Assembly: GCF_007989105.1 (NCBI RefSeq) | Contig: NZ_BJVK01000001.1 | Coordinates: 118,749 to 182,748, forward strand | DNA length: 64,000 nt | DNA from: Lentilactobacillus kefiri | Lineage (GTDB): Bacteria > Bacillota > Bacilli > Lactobacillales > Lactobacillaceae | Reading direction: 5' to 3' | In this document: positions 19,043 to 29,259 of the stretch, piece by piece | How the letters are laid out: each line of letters begins with the position of its first letter | Position numbering within the stretch: the first letter of the stretch is position 1 | Program-made: the position numbers and the translations under genes | The notes under the pieces: model-generated | The model's database searches: none | Told to the model about the DNA's origin: nothing | Seen by the model: only the letters and a program-made list of their open reading frames with translations

Positions 19043-20482
19043 CTAAAGATTCATATCTTGAATAAAATTAATGGGTGAAAGGTCAGTTGAATTGGTGATC
19101 AAGTCACTGATTAGACTGTTGTAGGCGTCTAATCCGGTTTTGGCATTCTTGAAGTTAACTTTTGTCAGGTAGTCGCCAAGCTCAATGCTTGATAGACCGG
19201 CAATTGAAGCATCAGCTTTTTTCACTGCTTGCTGGAATTGAACCCGCAAATCTGCGCGAGTGTTGTTTAATTTTGGCCCAAATTTGACATAGTGGGGATC
19301 TACCAGAACTCCAGCCAACTTGTATGTCCAGTATGCCTGGTTGAGAGAATAGCTTCCAGAAGCGTTTTGGTAAGTCTTGGGGGTGTCGTTGGCACCGGCA
19401 TAGAATGGCACGAAACTGCTTTGGGCGCCAACACCCATTGACAACCACTGAATGTCTGCGGCAGCAGTTGGCATATTTGGCCGAATTTGCAGGATATGGG
19501 CCTCTTGAGTCTTGGCTAGACTAATTGGCCGGAAGAGGTGCTTATCGTGCTCAGAGCCCTCACCAATGGGGTCGTATGGCGTTCCTTGGTAATGGGAGCT
19601 CAAAAAGTCTTGAACATCAAAGATACTTAGCTTTCGGTTGGCACGATTGATGAAAGGCATTTCTTGGCTGGTTGGCTCGTATTCATCGTCAGGTGAAAAC
19701 ATCTTCAGTCCATACCAAACCCGAGGGGTGTTGTAATAGGTATCTGATAAATCAGCGGTCCCAAATACCTTTCGGAAGTTAAATACTTCTTTGGAAGGGT
19801 ACAAGTTATCATCAAGATGATTATCGGCCACAAATTGACGGATATTAGTGGACCACATGAAGTTGTCGCGATCATCAAAATCAACTTCTTGAATGGCGCT
19901 TTGGTTGGCAATCACGGCGTAACTGTCGTCTGGAATTCGTTGGGCCACCCAATTATGGCCGGCACCGGTTTCCATATACCAGGCTTCATCTTTGTCGGCA
20001 AATAAAATTCCGTTGGATTCGCTTGTTCCATAATATTCAACAATTTGGCCCAAGCGTTGGACGCCTTCACGAGCAGTTTTGACGTACGGGAGAACAACGG
20101 TTATCATTGCTTCTTCACCAATGCCATCCTTGACGAGGGGATCGGCACCCAGAGCCAATTTATTGGTGTAGGTACTTTCAGTCGCACTCATTGCAACGCC
20201 GTATTCGTTAAAGCCGTTTTCCTCGAACAGGCCGAATTTGTCGGTCCATTCAGGCGTTCCGGAGTATTTAAATCGAACTTTGGGTAATGGCATCTTAAAG
20301 CCGTTGTCTTTTGAAGTAAATGTCTGGTCTTCATCAAATTCTTTGTGTTCATGAATGACATAGTTTTTTGGCCATGAGGATTTGCTGTCTTCGTTTCTGG
20401 CAATCATAATTGACCCATCGATGCTGGCTTTCTTACCAACGATCATACTGGTACATGCAGAAAAGTTCTTGTAAGGTATCAT
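19043..20482 (-). CDS. pepD: C69 family dipeptidase, second copy
   Basis: Paralogue of the gene at 17519 on the opposite strand. Cys10 in FSACTSMIVGKKAS is the expected N-terminal nucleophile; MIARNEDSKSSWPKNYVIHE, AMSATESTYTNKLALGADP and ESNGILFADKDEAWYMETG match the copy at 17519 block by block. 479 residues. Upstream TAGGAGA fixes the ATG. The two proteins are clearly homologous yet differ through much of the C-terminal half, so this is an old duplication, not a recent one. It is likely cytosolic, since no signal peptide is seen. Confidence 0.93.
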   Translation of the reverse strand: MIPYKNFSACTSMIVGKKASIDGSIMIARNEDSKSSWPKNYVIHEHKEFDEDQTFTSKDNGFKMPLPKVRFKYSGTPEWTDKFGLFEENGFNEYGVAMSATESTYTNKLALGADPLVKDGIGEEAMITVVLPYVKTAREGVQRLGQIVEYYGTSESNGILFADKDEAWYMETGAGHNWVAQRIPDDSYAVIANQSAIQEVDFDDRDNFMWSTNIRQFVADNHLDDNLYPSKEVFNFRKVFGTADLSDTYYNTPRVWYGLKMFSPDDEYEPTSQEMPFINRANRKLSIFDVQDFLSSHYQGTPYDPIGEGSEHDKHLFRPISLAKTQEAHILQIRPNMPTAAADIQWLSMGVGAQSSFVPFYAGANDTPKTYQNASGSYSLNQAYWTYKLAGVLVDPHYVKFGPKLNNTRADLRVQFQQAVKKADASIAGLSSIELGDYLTKVNFKNAKTGLDAYNSLISDLITNSTDLSPINFIQDMNL

Positions 20483-20580
20483 GTTTTTAAAGTCTCCTAT
20501 TCATTGAAGAATATTACTTCAGTCATTGTATCATTTTTTGTGATAAACCGGTTACAGGATATTTAAGGGACAATGATTAA

Positions 20581-20609
20581 TTGCAGGACAAAAAAATTTA
20601 AGGTATACT
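20581..20609 (+). promoter_or_regulatory. Promoter of the tautomerase gene
   Basis: -35 TTGCAG (20581-20586), 17-bp spacer, -10 TATACT (20604-20609). Confidence 0.7.
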
Positions 20610-20641
20610 TTTTGCATCAAAAACAAATGGAGGAACTTATC

Positions 20642-20830
20642 ATGCCAATCGTAGATATTCATTTAATTGCCGGCCGTTCACAAGATCAATTGAAGGGTTT
20701 GGTTGAAGACGTTACAGCAGCCGTCGTTAAAAATACCGGTGCTCCAGCAGAACACGTTCACGTTATTTTGAGTGAAATGGAAAAGAACCGTTACAGTGTT
20801 GGCGGTGTTTTAAAGAGCGACGAAAAATAA
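20642..20830 (+). CDS. 4-oxalocrotonate tautomerase family protein
   Basis: 62 residues; after loss of Met the catalytic base would be Pro1 of PIVDIHLIAGRSQDQ. The core Arg (GRS) and the C-terminal RYSVGG loop fit the 4-OT/YwhB/DmpI group, which works as a hexamer on enol-keto substrates. TGGAGGAA lies 9 nt upstream. It is monocistronic with a near-consensus promoter and a terminator. No aromatic degradation genes are nearby, so the physiological substrate is unknown. Confidence 0.92.
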   Translation: MPIVDIHLIAGRSQDQLKGLVEDVTAAVVKNTGAPAEHVHVILSEMEKNRYSVGGVLKSDEK

Positions 20831-20862
20831 TCGATCAAAATTAAACAGTCCACAATATGAGT

Positions 20863-20891
20863 CCACAATTTCATGATTGTGGGCCTTTTTT
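20863..20891 (+). terminator. Terminator after the tautomerase gene
   Basis: Stem CCACAAT / ATTGTGG with a 6-nt loop, then GGCC and six T. A second CCACAAT copy lies 12 nt upstream. Confidence 0.75.
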
Positions 20892-20953
20892 GTGGCTTAT
20901 AGGTCCGGTTGGATAAAGAAATTTCTTTTACTTTTATAAAGTTTGACTGAAGG

Positions 20954-20983
20954 TTGGTTTGCCAATCAATAATATTGTATACT
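20954..20983 (+). promoter_or_regulatory. glpK promoter
   Basis: -35 TTGGTT (20954-20959), 18-bp spacer, -10 TATACT (20978-20983) with TG one base upstream. Confidence 0.6.
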
Positions 20984-20986
20984 TAA

Positions 20987-22546
<1,560 letters not shown>

Positions 22547-22556
22547 TAAAATCAAA

Positions 22557-22587
22557 AAAAGCGATTGGACGTTTGTCCAGTCGCTTT
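22557..22587. terminator. Bidirectional terminator between glpK and the HAD gene
   Basis: AAAAGCGAtTGGAC / GTCCAgTCGCTTTT with a 4-nt loop; A run and T run on the two sides. Confidence 0.88.
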
Positions 22588-22596
22588 TATCATGCT

Positions 22597-23424
22597 TTAT
22601 TGGCCGACCGCAATATCCATGTGGTCTTGTAAGTAGTTGGCGACACCATCTTCATCATTTGTAAAATCGGTGACATCGTCAGCCAAATCTTTAATTCGAT
22701 CAATTGCGTTTTTCATTGCAACGCCGGTTCCGGCATATTGCATCATGGTCAGGTCGTTTCCTTCATCCCCAAAGGCAATGATATCCTTTTGCAGGATCCC
22801 GTAATAGTCCGCCAAGAATTTCAAACCGGTGGATTTGTGAATTCCTTTGGTCGCAATTTCCACGATTGGATGGGGGCCACCCCAAGGAGAAACTTCAACT
22901 TGATCACCAAACTGGGTTTGAACAAAGTCAATCAGTCCGGCTTTAAGCTCTGGTTCCACTTGGACCGTGATACTGATTGGGTTTTCTTTTAAGCTTTGAC
23001 AACTCAAAACCTGATTGGTTTTAAGAGTACTTGGGAAAAAGCCGAATCCGCTGTTTAAGCCTCGGTTGGCGAGAAACATGTTGCGTCCTTCAACGGCAAT
23101 CAATGAAAGCCCAAGCGGCTTGCTCTTTTCCAGTAGTTCAGTGACAATTTCCTTATTAATGGTGTACTGGTATTCACGATCCCAGGCTTGGTGTGGTAAA
23201 ATGCCAAGGTTGCCATTGAAATTAATCATGGGTGTTTTTAAGTGTAATTCATCATAGTAATTTTCAGAAAGCCGGTTAGGACGGCCGGTTACGATACTGA
23301 CTATGTAACCTTGCTTTTCGGCGGCATGAATCGTCGCAATTGTTTTGGCACTGATTTGGGTGTCGTTGTTTAATGTTGTTCCGTCCAAATCAAGGGCGAT
23401 TAGTTTTTTAGTAATTATGATCAC
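22597..23424 (-). CDS. Cof-type HAD phosphatase
   Basis: Haloacid-dehalogenase phosphatase of the Cof/YidA subfamily, probably acting on sugar phosphates or pyridoxal phosphate in the cytosol. Motif I LIALDLDGTTLNND with the nucleophile Asp, motif II SIVTGRP, motif III Lys in KSTGLKFLADYYG, and motif IV IAFGDEGNDLTMM. About 275 residues. The start is odd: the only standard start codon (GTG at 23424) directly abuts AAGGAG, whereas ATA (23418) and ATT (23415) lie at better spacing, so a rare start codon is possible. Confidence 0.9.
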   Translation of the reverse strand: MIIITKKLIALDLDGTTLNNDTQISAKTIATIHAAEKQGYIVSIVTGRPNRLSENYYDELHLKTPMINFNGNLGILPHQAWDREYQYTINKEIVTELLEKSKPLGLSLIAVEGRNMFLANRGLNSGFGFFPSTLKTNQVLSCQSLKENPISITVQVEPELKAGLIDFVQTQFGDQVEVSPWGGPHPIVEIATKGIHKSTGLKFLADYYGILQKDIIAFGDEGNDLTMMQYAGTGVAMKNAIDRIKDLADDVTDFTNDEDGVANYLQDHMDIAVGQ

Positions 23425-23501
23425 TCCTTACTAACATATCCATTCATACTATCTGAAAAGTCATATTACGTCAATTATTAGAACCCAAAAGGGAGAATAG
23501 A

Positions 23502-24866
23502 ATGAAATTACCAACTGATTTTGTGAATAAATATCAAAAATTAATGGGCAAGGATGAAGCCGAAAAATTTATCAAGAGTTTTGATCAGCCGACAACTCCA
23601 GGATTTCGAATCAATCCATTGAAAGCCAGTCAGCCGACTGATTTAGACCTCAGCCAGCCAACCGAGCACTGCCAGTTTGGCTATCACGGGCAAGTCAGCG
23701 GGAAGACTGTCGATCATCAAAGTGGAGCGGTATATAGCCAAGAACCCAGTGCGATGTACGTTGGCGAAGTTGCCCATCCAAATTTAAACGAGAAAGTGCT
23801 TGATTTGTGTGCTGCTCCCGGTGGGAAAACGACCCATCTTGGCAGCTACTTACAAAACACTGGGTTATTGATCGCCAACGAAATTGACGCCAAGCGTGCC
23901 AAGGCGTTGGTGGAAAATGTCGAGCGGTTTGGGATGACCAACACGATTGTCACCAACACCAATCCGGATCGGATGGCTGCTCAACTGCCGGAATTTTTTG
24001 ACCGAATTTTGGTTGATGCTCCTTGTTCAGGTGAAGGGATGTTCAGAAAAGATCCTGACGCCATTCAATACTGGAGTCTGGATTATCCGGTAGAGTGTGC
24101 AACCCGTCAAAGAACCATTTTGGATCAAGCTGTCAAAAACTTAAAGCCTGGTGGCGAGCTCATTTATTCAACCTGTACGTTTGCTCCGGAAGAAGATGAA
24201 CAGATCATTGCCTGGCTGGTTGACAAGTACGGCTTTGAAATCCAACCAATCAAAAAGTATCCTGGAATGGATAACGGAAAACCTCAATGGGCTAACGACG
24301 ACCAGGATTTGACCAAATGTGTCCGAATCTTTCCCCATCATTTTAACGGTGAGGGCCACTTCATTGCCAAGTTGAAAAAGCCGGAAAGTACTGATGATGT
24401 TAAGGCACCGAAACGTTTCCGTGGAATTAGTAAGAATATTGAGATGCCTTCCAAAGAGCAAAATCAGTTGTTCAATGAGTTTGCTAAAGCAACATTAAAA
24501 CAACCCAACTTTAAAAAATTAGTGGTCTTTAAAGCTAATCTGTATGCTGTTCCTGAAGAAACGCCTAATTTATCGGGGGTTAAGATTTCCCGATTGGGTC
24601 TGGAGATTGGTGAATTCAAGAAGAATCGATTTGAACCCAGTTATGCGTTGGCGCTTGCTTTGCATCCCGATCAGGTCATCCGAAAAATAACAATTGATGA
24701 CGACGATTGGAAAAAGTACGTTCACGGAGATACTTTTAAAGTGGATCCAAAGCTGCAGAAAGGCTGGTATCTGTTGATCTGTAAACAGCAGCCAGTTGGA
24801 TTCGTCAAGGTGGTTAATGGTACCGCCAAGAATTTCTTTCCGAAGGGTTTACGATTTGCAGTTTAA
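23502..24866 (+). CDS. rsmF: rRNA cytosine-C5 methyltransferase (RsmF/NOL1-NOP2-Sun type)
   Basis: Transfers methyl from AdoMet to C5 of an rRNA cytosine. Motifs: SAM-binding VLDLCAAPGGKTTHLG near residue 105, VDAPCSGEGMFRKDP near 169 with the release Cys, and YSTCTFAPEEDE near 225 with the catalytic Cys. The C-terminal third (about 290-454) is the RsmF-specific and PUA-like region (SPGLRFAV-like end). 454 residues. AAAGGGAGAA lies upstream. Which cytosine is methylated cannot be told from the sequence. Confidence 0.92.
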   Translation: MKLPTDFVNKYQKLMGKDEAEKFIKSFDQPTTPGFRINPLKASQPTDLDLSQPTEHCQFGYHGQVSGKTVDHQSGAVYSQEPSAMYVGEVAHPNLNEKVLDLCAAPGGKTTHLGSYLQNTGLLIANEIDAKRAKALVENVERFGMTNTIVTNTNPDRMAAQLPEFFDRILVDAPCSGEGMFRKDPDAIQYWSLDYPVECATRQRTILDQAVKNLKPGGELIYSTCTFAPEEDEQIIAWLVDKYGFEIQPIKKYPGMDNGKPQWANDDQDLTKCVRIFPHHFNGEGHFIAKLKKPESTDDVKAPKRFRGISKNIEMPSKEQNQLFNEFAKATLKQPNFKKLVVFKANLYAVPEETPNLSGVKISRLGLEIGEFKKNRFEPSYALALALHPDQVIRKITIDDDDWKKYVHGDTFKVDPKLQKGWYLLICKQQPVGFVKVVNGTAKNFFPKGLRFAV

Positions 24867-24915
24867 AAAAGAAGACTCAAACAACGGCAGATACCTTTGT
24901 TTGGGCCTTCTTTTT
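24867..24915 (+). terminator. Terminator after rsmF
   Basis: Stem GAAG then CAAACAA pairing with TTGTTTG then CTTC, followed by five T. Confidence 0.8.
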
Positions 24916-24942
24916 CGGAACTTCATGTTATTTTGCTAAAAC

Positions 24943-24979
24943 GTGGGATCAAAACGCCTTTGGTCCCACTCTCTTTTTT
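24943..24979. terminator. Hairpin downstream of fni, bidirectional
   Basis: GTGGGA / TCCCAC stem with a 15-nt loop. T run on the plus side and a short T tract on the minus side (TTTTAG), so it may end the minus-strand mevalonate operon as well. Confidence 0.6.
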
Positions 24980-26010
24980 TAATATTTAATATTTCTCTGA
25001 TTAAGATATGAAATTAACTCAGGATTTAAAATTAATCGTTGTCGCTTTAAGTCCGCAATTGTTTGGCAGTTCAACATCAGCATGATTGTTTTTAAGCCAT
25101 ACTGCCAATCTTTAATATCTGCCACAATTGCGTCATCGTCTTTATGAATGATTTCATGAAGAAAATATCCGGCAACGCCCACTGCGGATGCGCCCATTGC
25201 CAAACATTTGGCAACATCCAACGGCGACTTAACGCCGCCGGAAGCAATTGTTGTTAACGGCTGGTCCAAAGCCCGGGATTCCAATAGGGATTCGACCGTA
25301 ATTAAGCCCCAGTTCTTTAAATAGTCCATATCTTTAGACGGCCTGCGGAAATTTTCGATTGTCGCAAAATTGGTTCCACCACGACCGCTGACATTAATGT
25401 ATTGAACACCAAGGCCGGCAAGCTCTTGAATCGTCTCTTTGCTCATTCCAAAACCGACTTCTTTGACAATTACCGGAACTTTGATGTTGGCAACAATTTT
25501 TTGAATATTTTCAATAAATTGAAATTGACGATCGCCTTCAGGCATGATCAATTCCTGTGCAACATTGATATGCAATTCTAAGGCATCCGCCGATATTAAA
25601 TCGACGGCTTTTTGGGCATCTTCCAGCGAATGATTTGCACCAATGTTGGCGAAAATGAGACCATTCGGATTTGTCTGCCGGACGATTTTAAAAGAATCTC
25701 TCACGCTGGGATCACTCAAGCCAACACTTTCAGAACCGACAGCCATTGCCAAGCCAGTTTTTCTGGCGATATCCGCCAACCGTTGATTGATCTTCTTTGT
25801 ATGCTCGCTACCGCCGGACATGGCTTCAATATAAAAGGGAGTCTTCAAATCCAATGGACCAATTTTAGTCGAAAAATCGATATCATTCAAAGCATATTTT
25901 GGCAAACCATTGTTAACAAAACGAAGATTGTTGAACATATCGTTATCGGTATAAAATTTTTCGGCTAAAGAGACATGTTCGTCTTTGCGGTGTGAGTGTT
26001 GTGAAATCAT
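24979..26010 (-). CDS. fni: Type 2 isopentenyl-diphosphate isomerase
   Basis: FMN- and NADPH-dependent isomerase interconverting isopentenyl and dimethylallyl diphosphate. The TIM-barrel signature is visible: RKDEHVSLAEKF at the N-terminus, FYIEAMSGGSEHTKKIN, GSESVG, NVSGRGGTNFATIE and IASGGVKSPLDVAKCLAMGA. 343 residues. It is the last gene of the minus-strand operon mvaK1-mvaD-mvaK2-fni and starts 4 nt after the mvaK2 stop, with AAGGAGTAAC upstream. It completes the lower mevalonate pathway encoded here. Confidence 0.96.
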   Translation of the reverse strand: MISQHSHRKDEHVSLAEKFYTDNDMFNNLRFVNNGLPKYALNDIDFSTKIGPLDLKTPFYIEAMSGGSEHTKKINQRLADIARKTGLAMAVGSESVGLSDPSVRDSFKIVRQTNPNGLIFANIGANHSLEDAQKAVDLISADALELHINVAQELIMPEGDRQFQFIENIQKIVANIKVPVIVKEVGFGMSKETIQELAGLGVQYINVSGRGGTNFATIENFRRPSKDMDYLKNWGLITVESLLESRALDQPLTTIASGGVKSPLDVAKCLAMGASAVGVAGYFLHEIIHKDDDAIVADIKDWQYGLKTIMLMLNCQTIADLKRQRLILNPELISYLNQRNIKY

Positions 26011-26013
26011 AGG

Positions 26014-27099
26014 TTACTCCTTATCAAGATCGATAACCGGATGAACGTTAAGTGCAAGCTGCTGGATCCCGTTTTGCTTCCAACTTTCAATCATCGAATC
26101 AATATCGGTGTGACTGTCGGCAACAACAATTCCACAGTCACCGCCACCGGCACCCGACGACTTTGCAGCTGCTGAATGGTCCACAGCAATATCACACATT
26201 TTTTTCAAAATAGGGGTTTCAATTGGCACTTTAGTGAAAGCAGCCAAATGTTGTAAGATTTCACGATTCCGCTTAATGCCGTCTTTAATAACGGTTAAGC
26301 TGCCATCTTTGAAACCATTAATGAGTTCATCCAAACAGGCTTTACTGTCTGCTAAAAATTTGGCATAAGTTTCGTGTTGGTTGCTCTTTTGAATGGCAAC
26401 TTTGTCGACTAAATGGGAAGTTGAAGCAGGTGAACCGGTCCATCCGATAATCAGCTTTAAATCTTCCGGTGGTGTCAGTTGAGTAATCATCAAGTGGGGC
26501 CATGGCTTATTAACCAGATCAGTTAAATCTTCCTGCATTCGGGCTGCCATCAGCCAGTTTCTGTCAAATGAACGATAGGCAATCCAACCGCCATAAACAC
26601 TTGCGGCGATATCGCCTAAAGAACCGTTGCCTTGGACATCCAAATGGGCAATCGCTGATAACTTGAATAATTTGCTTTTAGTCAGTGGCAACTTGTAAAA
26701 GCGGCAGAGTGCTTTGACCGTTGCAACGGTCACTGCAGCGGACGAGCCCAAACCGTACTTTTTGCCATTCGGACTATCCAAATCACTATTAATTCTTAAA
26801 TCGTAAACTTCCATTGCCCGACCAAGGGATTGAGCATACTCCTCGGTGAGCTGAATGGCTGAAATTATGTAGTTAAATGTATTATCACGGTTGTCAAGGA
26901 TCATCTGATCCCCACGTCGCCGCCAATAAACAGAATCTTCACGATATTGTTTTGAAACGATGCTTCCAAAAGACTTACTTCGAGAAATTTCAACGGTAAC
27001 AAATTGGTCAAGAGCCACAATAATAGAAGGGTAGCCGGTTTCGACCACCGCGTATTCACCCGCAATATACAATTTTCCCGGAGCTTTAACCTTAATCAA
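26014..27099 (-). CDS. mvaK2: Phosphomevalonate kinase
   Basis: Phosphorylates mevalonate-5-phosphate to the diphosphate. GHMP kinase: KAPGKLYIAGEYAVVETGYPS at the N-terminus, the ATP loop KKYGLGSSAAVTVATVKAL near residue 112, and the C-terminal AAKSSGAGGGDCGIV near 310. 361 residues. The first codon appears to be TTG, ten bases after AAAGGA. It lies between mvaD and fni in the mevalonate operon, separated from mvaD by 21 bases. Confidence 0.95.
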   Translation of the reverse strand: MIKVKAPGKLYIAGEYAVVETGYPSIIVALDQFVTVEISRSKSFGSIVSKQYREDSVYWRRRGDQMILDNRDNTFNYIISAIQLTEEYAQSLGRAMEVYDLRINSDLDSPNGKKYGLGSSAAVTVATVKALCRFYKLPLTKSKLFKLSAIAHLDVQGNGSLGDIAASVYGGWIAYRSFDRNWLMAARMQEDLTDLVNKPWPHLMITQLTPPEDLKLIIGWTGSPASTSHLVDKVAIQKSNQHETYAKFLADSKACLDELINGFKDGSLTVIKDGIKRNREILQHLAAFTKVPIETPILKKMCDIAVDHSAAAKSSGAGGGDCGIVVADSHTDIDSMIESWKQNGIQQLALNVHPVIDLDKE

Positions 27100-27120
27100 C
27101 GGATCATGTCCTTTCTCTTA

Positions 27121-28107
27121 CTACAGATATTTAACGCCCGGTCCAGGTTGGGCAACCGTGACTTTTTCATTACCAAACAGTTTGCTGAAAGTTTCGGTAA
27201 TCGTTTTGACGTTCTTGGCTTGGCAAATGACTTTGACATTGGGACCTGCGTCAATTGTATAGTAACATTCGATTCCCGAATGTCGCAGCCGTTTGACTTC
27301 ATTCATTGCATCCAACGTGTCCCCGTTAAAATACAGGAAATCGGGATTGGAGCTGAGGGTTAACGCATGCATCCGCATGGCGTTCAACTCGCTAATCGTG
27401 CCAAATCGCGTAAAATCATCATCATGAATGGCACTTTTAATGTTTTGGAGATCCGACTCAACGACTTTCACCCAGGTTGGATAGTAAGGGGAGGTTGTGA
27501 CGGAAAGGGCCATTCCCTGACGACTGGAGATTGGCTTCTGCTGCTTTTCGACAGTTAACGCGATGATTCTGATGTCATCCAAATTAGGTGTCTCAATTGG
27601 AACAGCAAATGAATTCCGATCTTCAGTGCCTTTTTGCCATTCAACAAATCCGCCAAAAATTGACCGGCATGCTGATCCGGATCCTCGTCGGGCCAGTCGT
27701 GAAAGTTCCTGATTATCAAGATTCATATTGGCAGCTTTGCTGGCTGCCGCAGCCAAGGCGGCAAACGCGGATGCTGATGAAGCTAATCCAGCTGCTGTCG
27801 GAACGTGGTTGTAAGAATCCACGTTGGCATTGAGCTTAATGCCGGCTTTTTGACGAACAATCTCCAGAAAATCATGAACTCGCTGCCAGCTGTTGCCGGA
27901 CACTGCCTGATCATCAATTGAAACGTTGTCCCGGGTTAAGCTTTGATCAAATGAAACGGTTGTTTTCGTGTAAAACTGATCCAAGGTTAATGAAAGACTG
28001 CCGGTATATGGGATGATCATGTCGGCATTTTGTTTGCCCCAATATTTGATCAGAGCAATATTTGTATGTGCAATGGCTGTGACTGCATTATCTGACGAGG
28101 TTGTCAT
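27121..28107 (-). CDS. mvaD: Diphosphomevalonate decarboxylase
   Basis: ATP-dependent decarboxylation of mevalonate diphosphate to isopentenyl diphosphate. GHMP superfamily member with AIAHTNIALIKYWGKQN at the start, the ATP loop PTAAGLASSASAFAALAAA near residue 92, GSGSACRSIFGGFVEW near 133 and DAGPNVKVIC near 285 with the catalytic Asp. 328 residues. It overlaps the end of mvaK1 by 20 bases and is therefore probably translationally coupled. Confidence 0.96.
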   Translation of the reverse strand: MTTSSDNAVTAIAHTNIALIKYWGKQNADMIIPYTGSLSLTLDQFYTKTTVSFDQSLTRDNVSIDDQAVSGNSWQRVHDFLEIVRQKAGIKLNANVDSYNHVPTAAGLASSASAFAALAAAASKAANMNLDNQELSRLARRGSGSACRSIFGGFVEWQKGTEDRNSFAVPIETPNLDDIRIIALTVEKQQKPISSRQGMALSVTTSPYYPTWVKVVESDLQNIKSAIHDDDFTRFGTISELNAMRMHALTLSSNPDFLYFNGDTLDAMNEVKRLRHSGIECYYTIDAGPNVKVICQAKNVKTITETFSKLFGNEKVTVAQPGPGVKYL

Positions 28108-29110
28108 GTGCTTCTCCTGTTGAAAATTGATAGTTCTTAAATGATTGAATCCATGTCTGGGTTGCTCCGGCTTTTCTTAGTGCGGTTGAAATCTGTTGGG
28201 CATCTGTCTGGTTCTTTGCCAAAGCAATGACACAGCCTCCCAAACCGCTACCGGTTAGTTTGGCGCCAAGGGCGTGATTATCACAGGCAATTTGGCAGAA
28301 TGTATCCAGAGTGTGATTGCTGACCCCCAATTCTGCCAGATCGTGTTGCGATTGGTTCATCAGCTTTCCCAGCAGTTCATCGTCGGTCGTTGCCAATGCC
28401 TCACGGGCTGATTCGGCAATCTTGCCAAGCTCGTTAATCAACGGCTGAGCGGTTTCCGGTTCATCGACCACGTTATCGTGGACGAGGGAAACGGCTTCAG
28501 AAGTCTTTCCCTCGATGCCGCTGTCGGCAATGACCAAAGAAGAGGTCGGCAGGTTGAAATCGATTTGTTCGTTAATTTCATTTTTGACAAACCAAATTGG
28601 CATATTGGAACTGGCAGTTGCCGAGTCCAAACCGCTTGGGTTGCCATGGGTAATCTTTTCTTCAATGTTGGCTAATTTCAATAATTGGGATCGGGTTAAA
28701 TTGACTTCGAAAAAGTCAAAAAAAGCCCGTACAATTGCAATTGCAGTTGCGGCAGAAGAACCCATTCCCCGTTCAGCCGGCAGTTTGCTTTGGATATTTA
28801 GGTCAAAAGCAATATTTTGTGCGCCGAATAAACTGATGAGGTGATTTGTTAAAGTTTTTACGCCAAGTAAATTGTCGGCCATTTCATTAATCGGGCCATC
28901 AAAATAACGGCAGTGAATTTCTTGACCGTTTTGAATTTTCTCGATAGTGGCAGTAACATCCACAGAATAGATTGGAATCGCGATCGCAGGCTTGCCATAA
29001 ACCACATTGTGCTCGCCAAACCAAATTATTTTCGCATAACTTTTTCCGGTTGCTTTATTTTTCAACTTTATCCGCTCACTTTCAAACATTCCAATTTTAT
29101 CATAGTTCAC
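28088..29110 (-). CDS. mvaK1: Mevalonate kinase
   Basis: First kinase of the lower mevalonate pathway. GHMP motifs: AKIIWFGEHNVVYGKPAIAIPI, the ATP loop ERGMGSSAATAIAIVRAFFD, GNPSGLDSATA, and KLTGSGLGGCVIAL. The start is uncertain. The ATG at 29110 overlaps a TATGAT/TAAAAT element that may be the -10 box, while an in-frame TTG at 29065 (following GAGCGG) would give an N-terminus of normal family length. It is the promoter-proximal gene of the operon; together the four genes convert mevalonate to IPP and DMAPP for undecaprenyl and other isoprenoids. Confidence 0.94.
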   Translation of the reverse strand: MNYDKIGMFESERIKLKNKATGKSYAKIIWFGEHNVVYGKPAIAIPIYSVDVTATIEKIQNGQEIHCRYFDGPINEMADNLLGVKTLTNHLISLFGAQNIAFDLNIQSKLPAERGMGSSAATAIAIVRAFFDFFEVNLTRSQLLKLANIEEKITHGNPSGLDSATASSNMPIWFVKNEINEQIDFNLPTSSLVIADSGIEGKTSEAVSLVHDNVVDEPETAQPLINELGKIAESAREALATTDDELLGKLMNQSQHDLAELGVSNHTLDTFCQIACDNHALGAKLTGSGLGGCVIALAKNQTDAQQISTALRKAGATQTWIQSFKNYQFSTGEAHDNLVR

Positions 29111-29259
29111 TGGTTCAAGAACGTTTTAAAGATATTTTTAGAGATTCATAAATAATTCGGCTTCTTTCCATGGTAGATTATCACATCTTGCTTGTAGTAT
29201 GATTAAAGTTAGTGAATATTTAATAAACGTCAGCTAATAAGCTCAGATTGGTGAATGAC

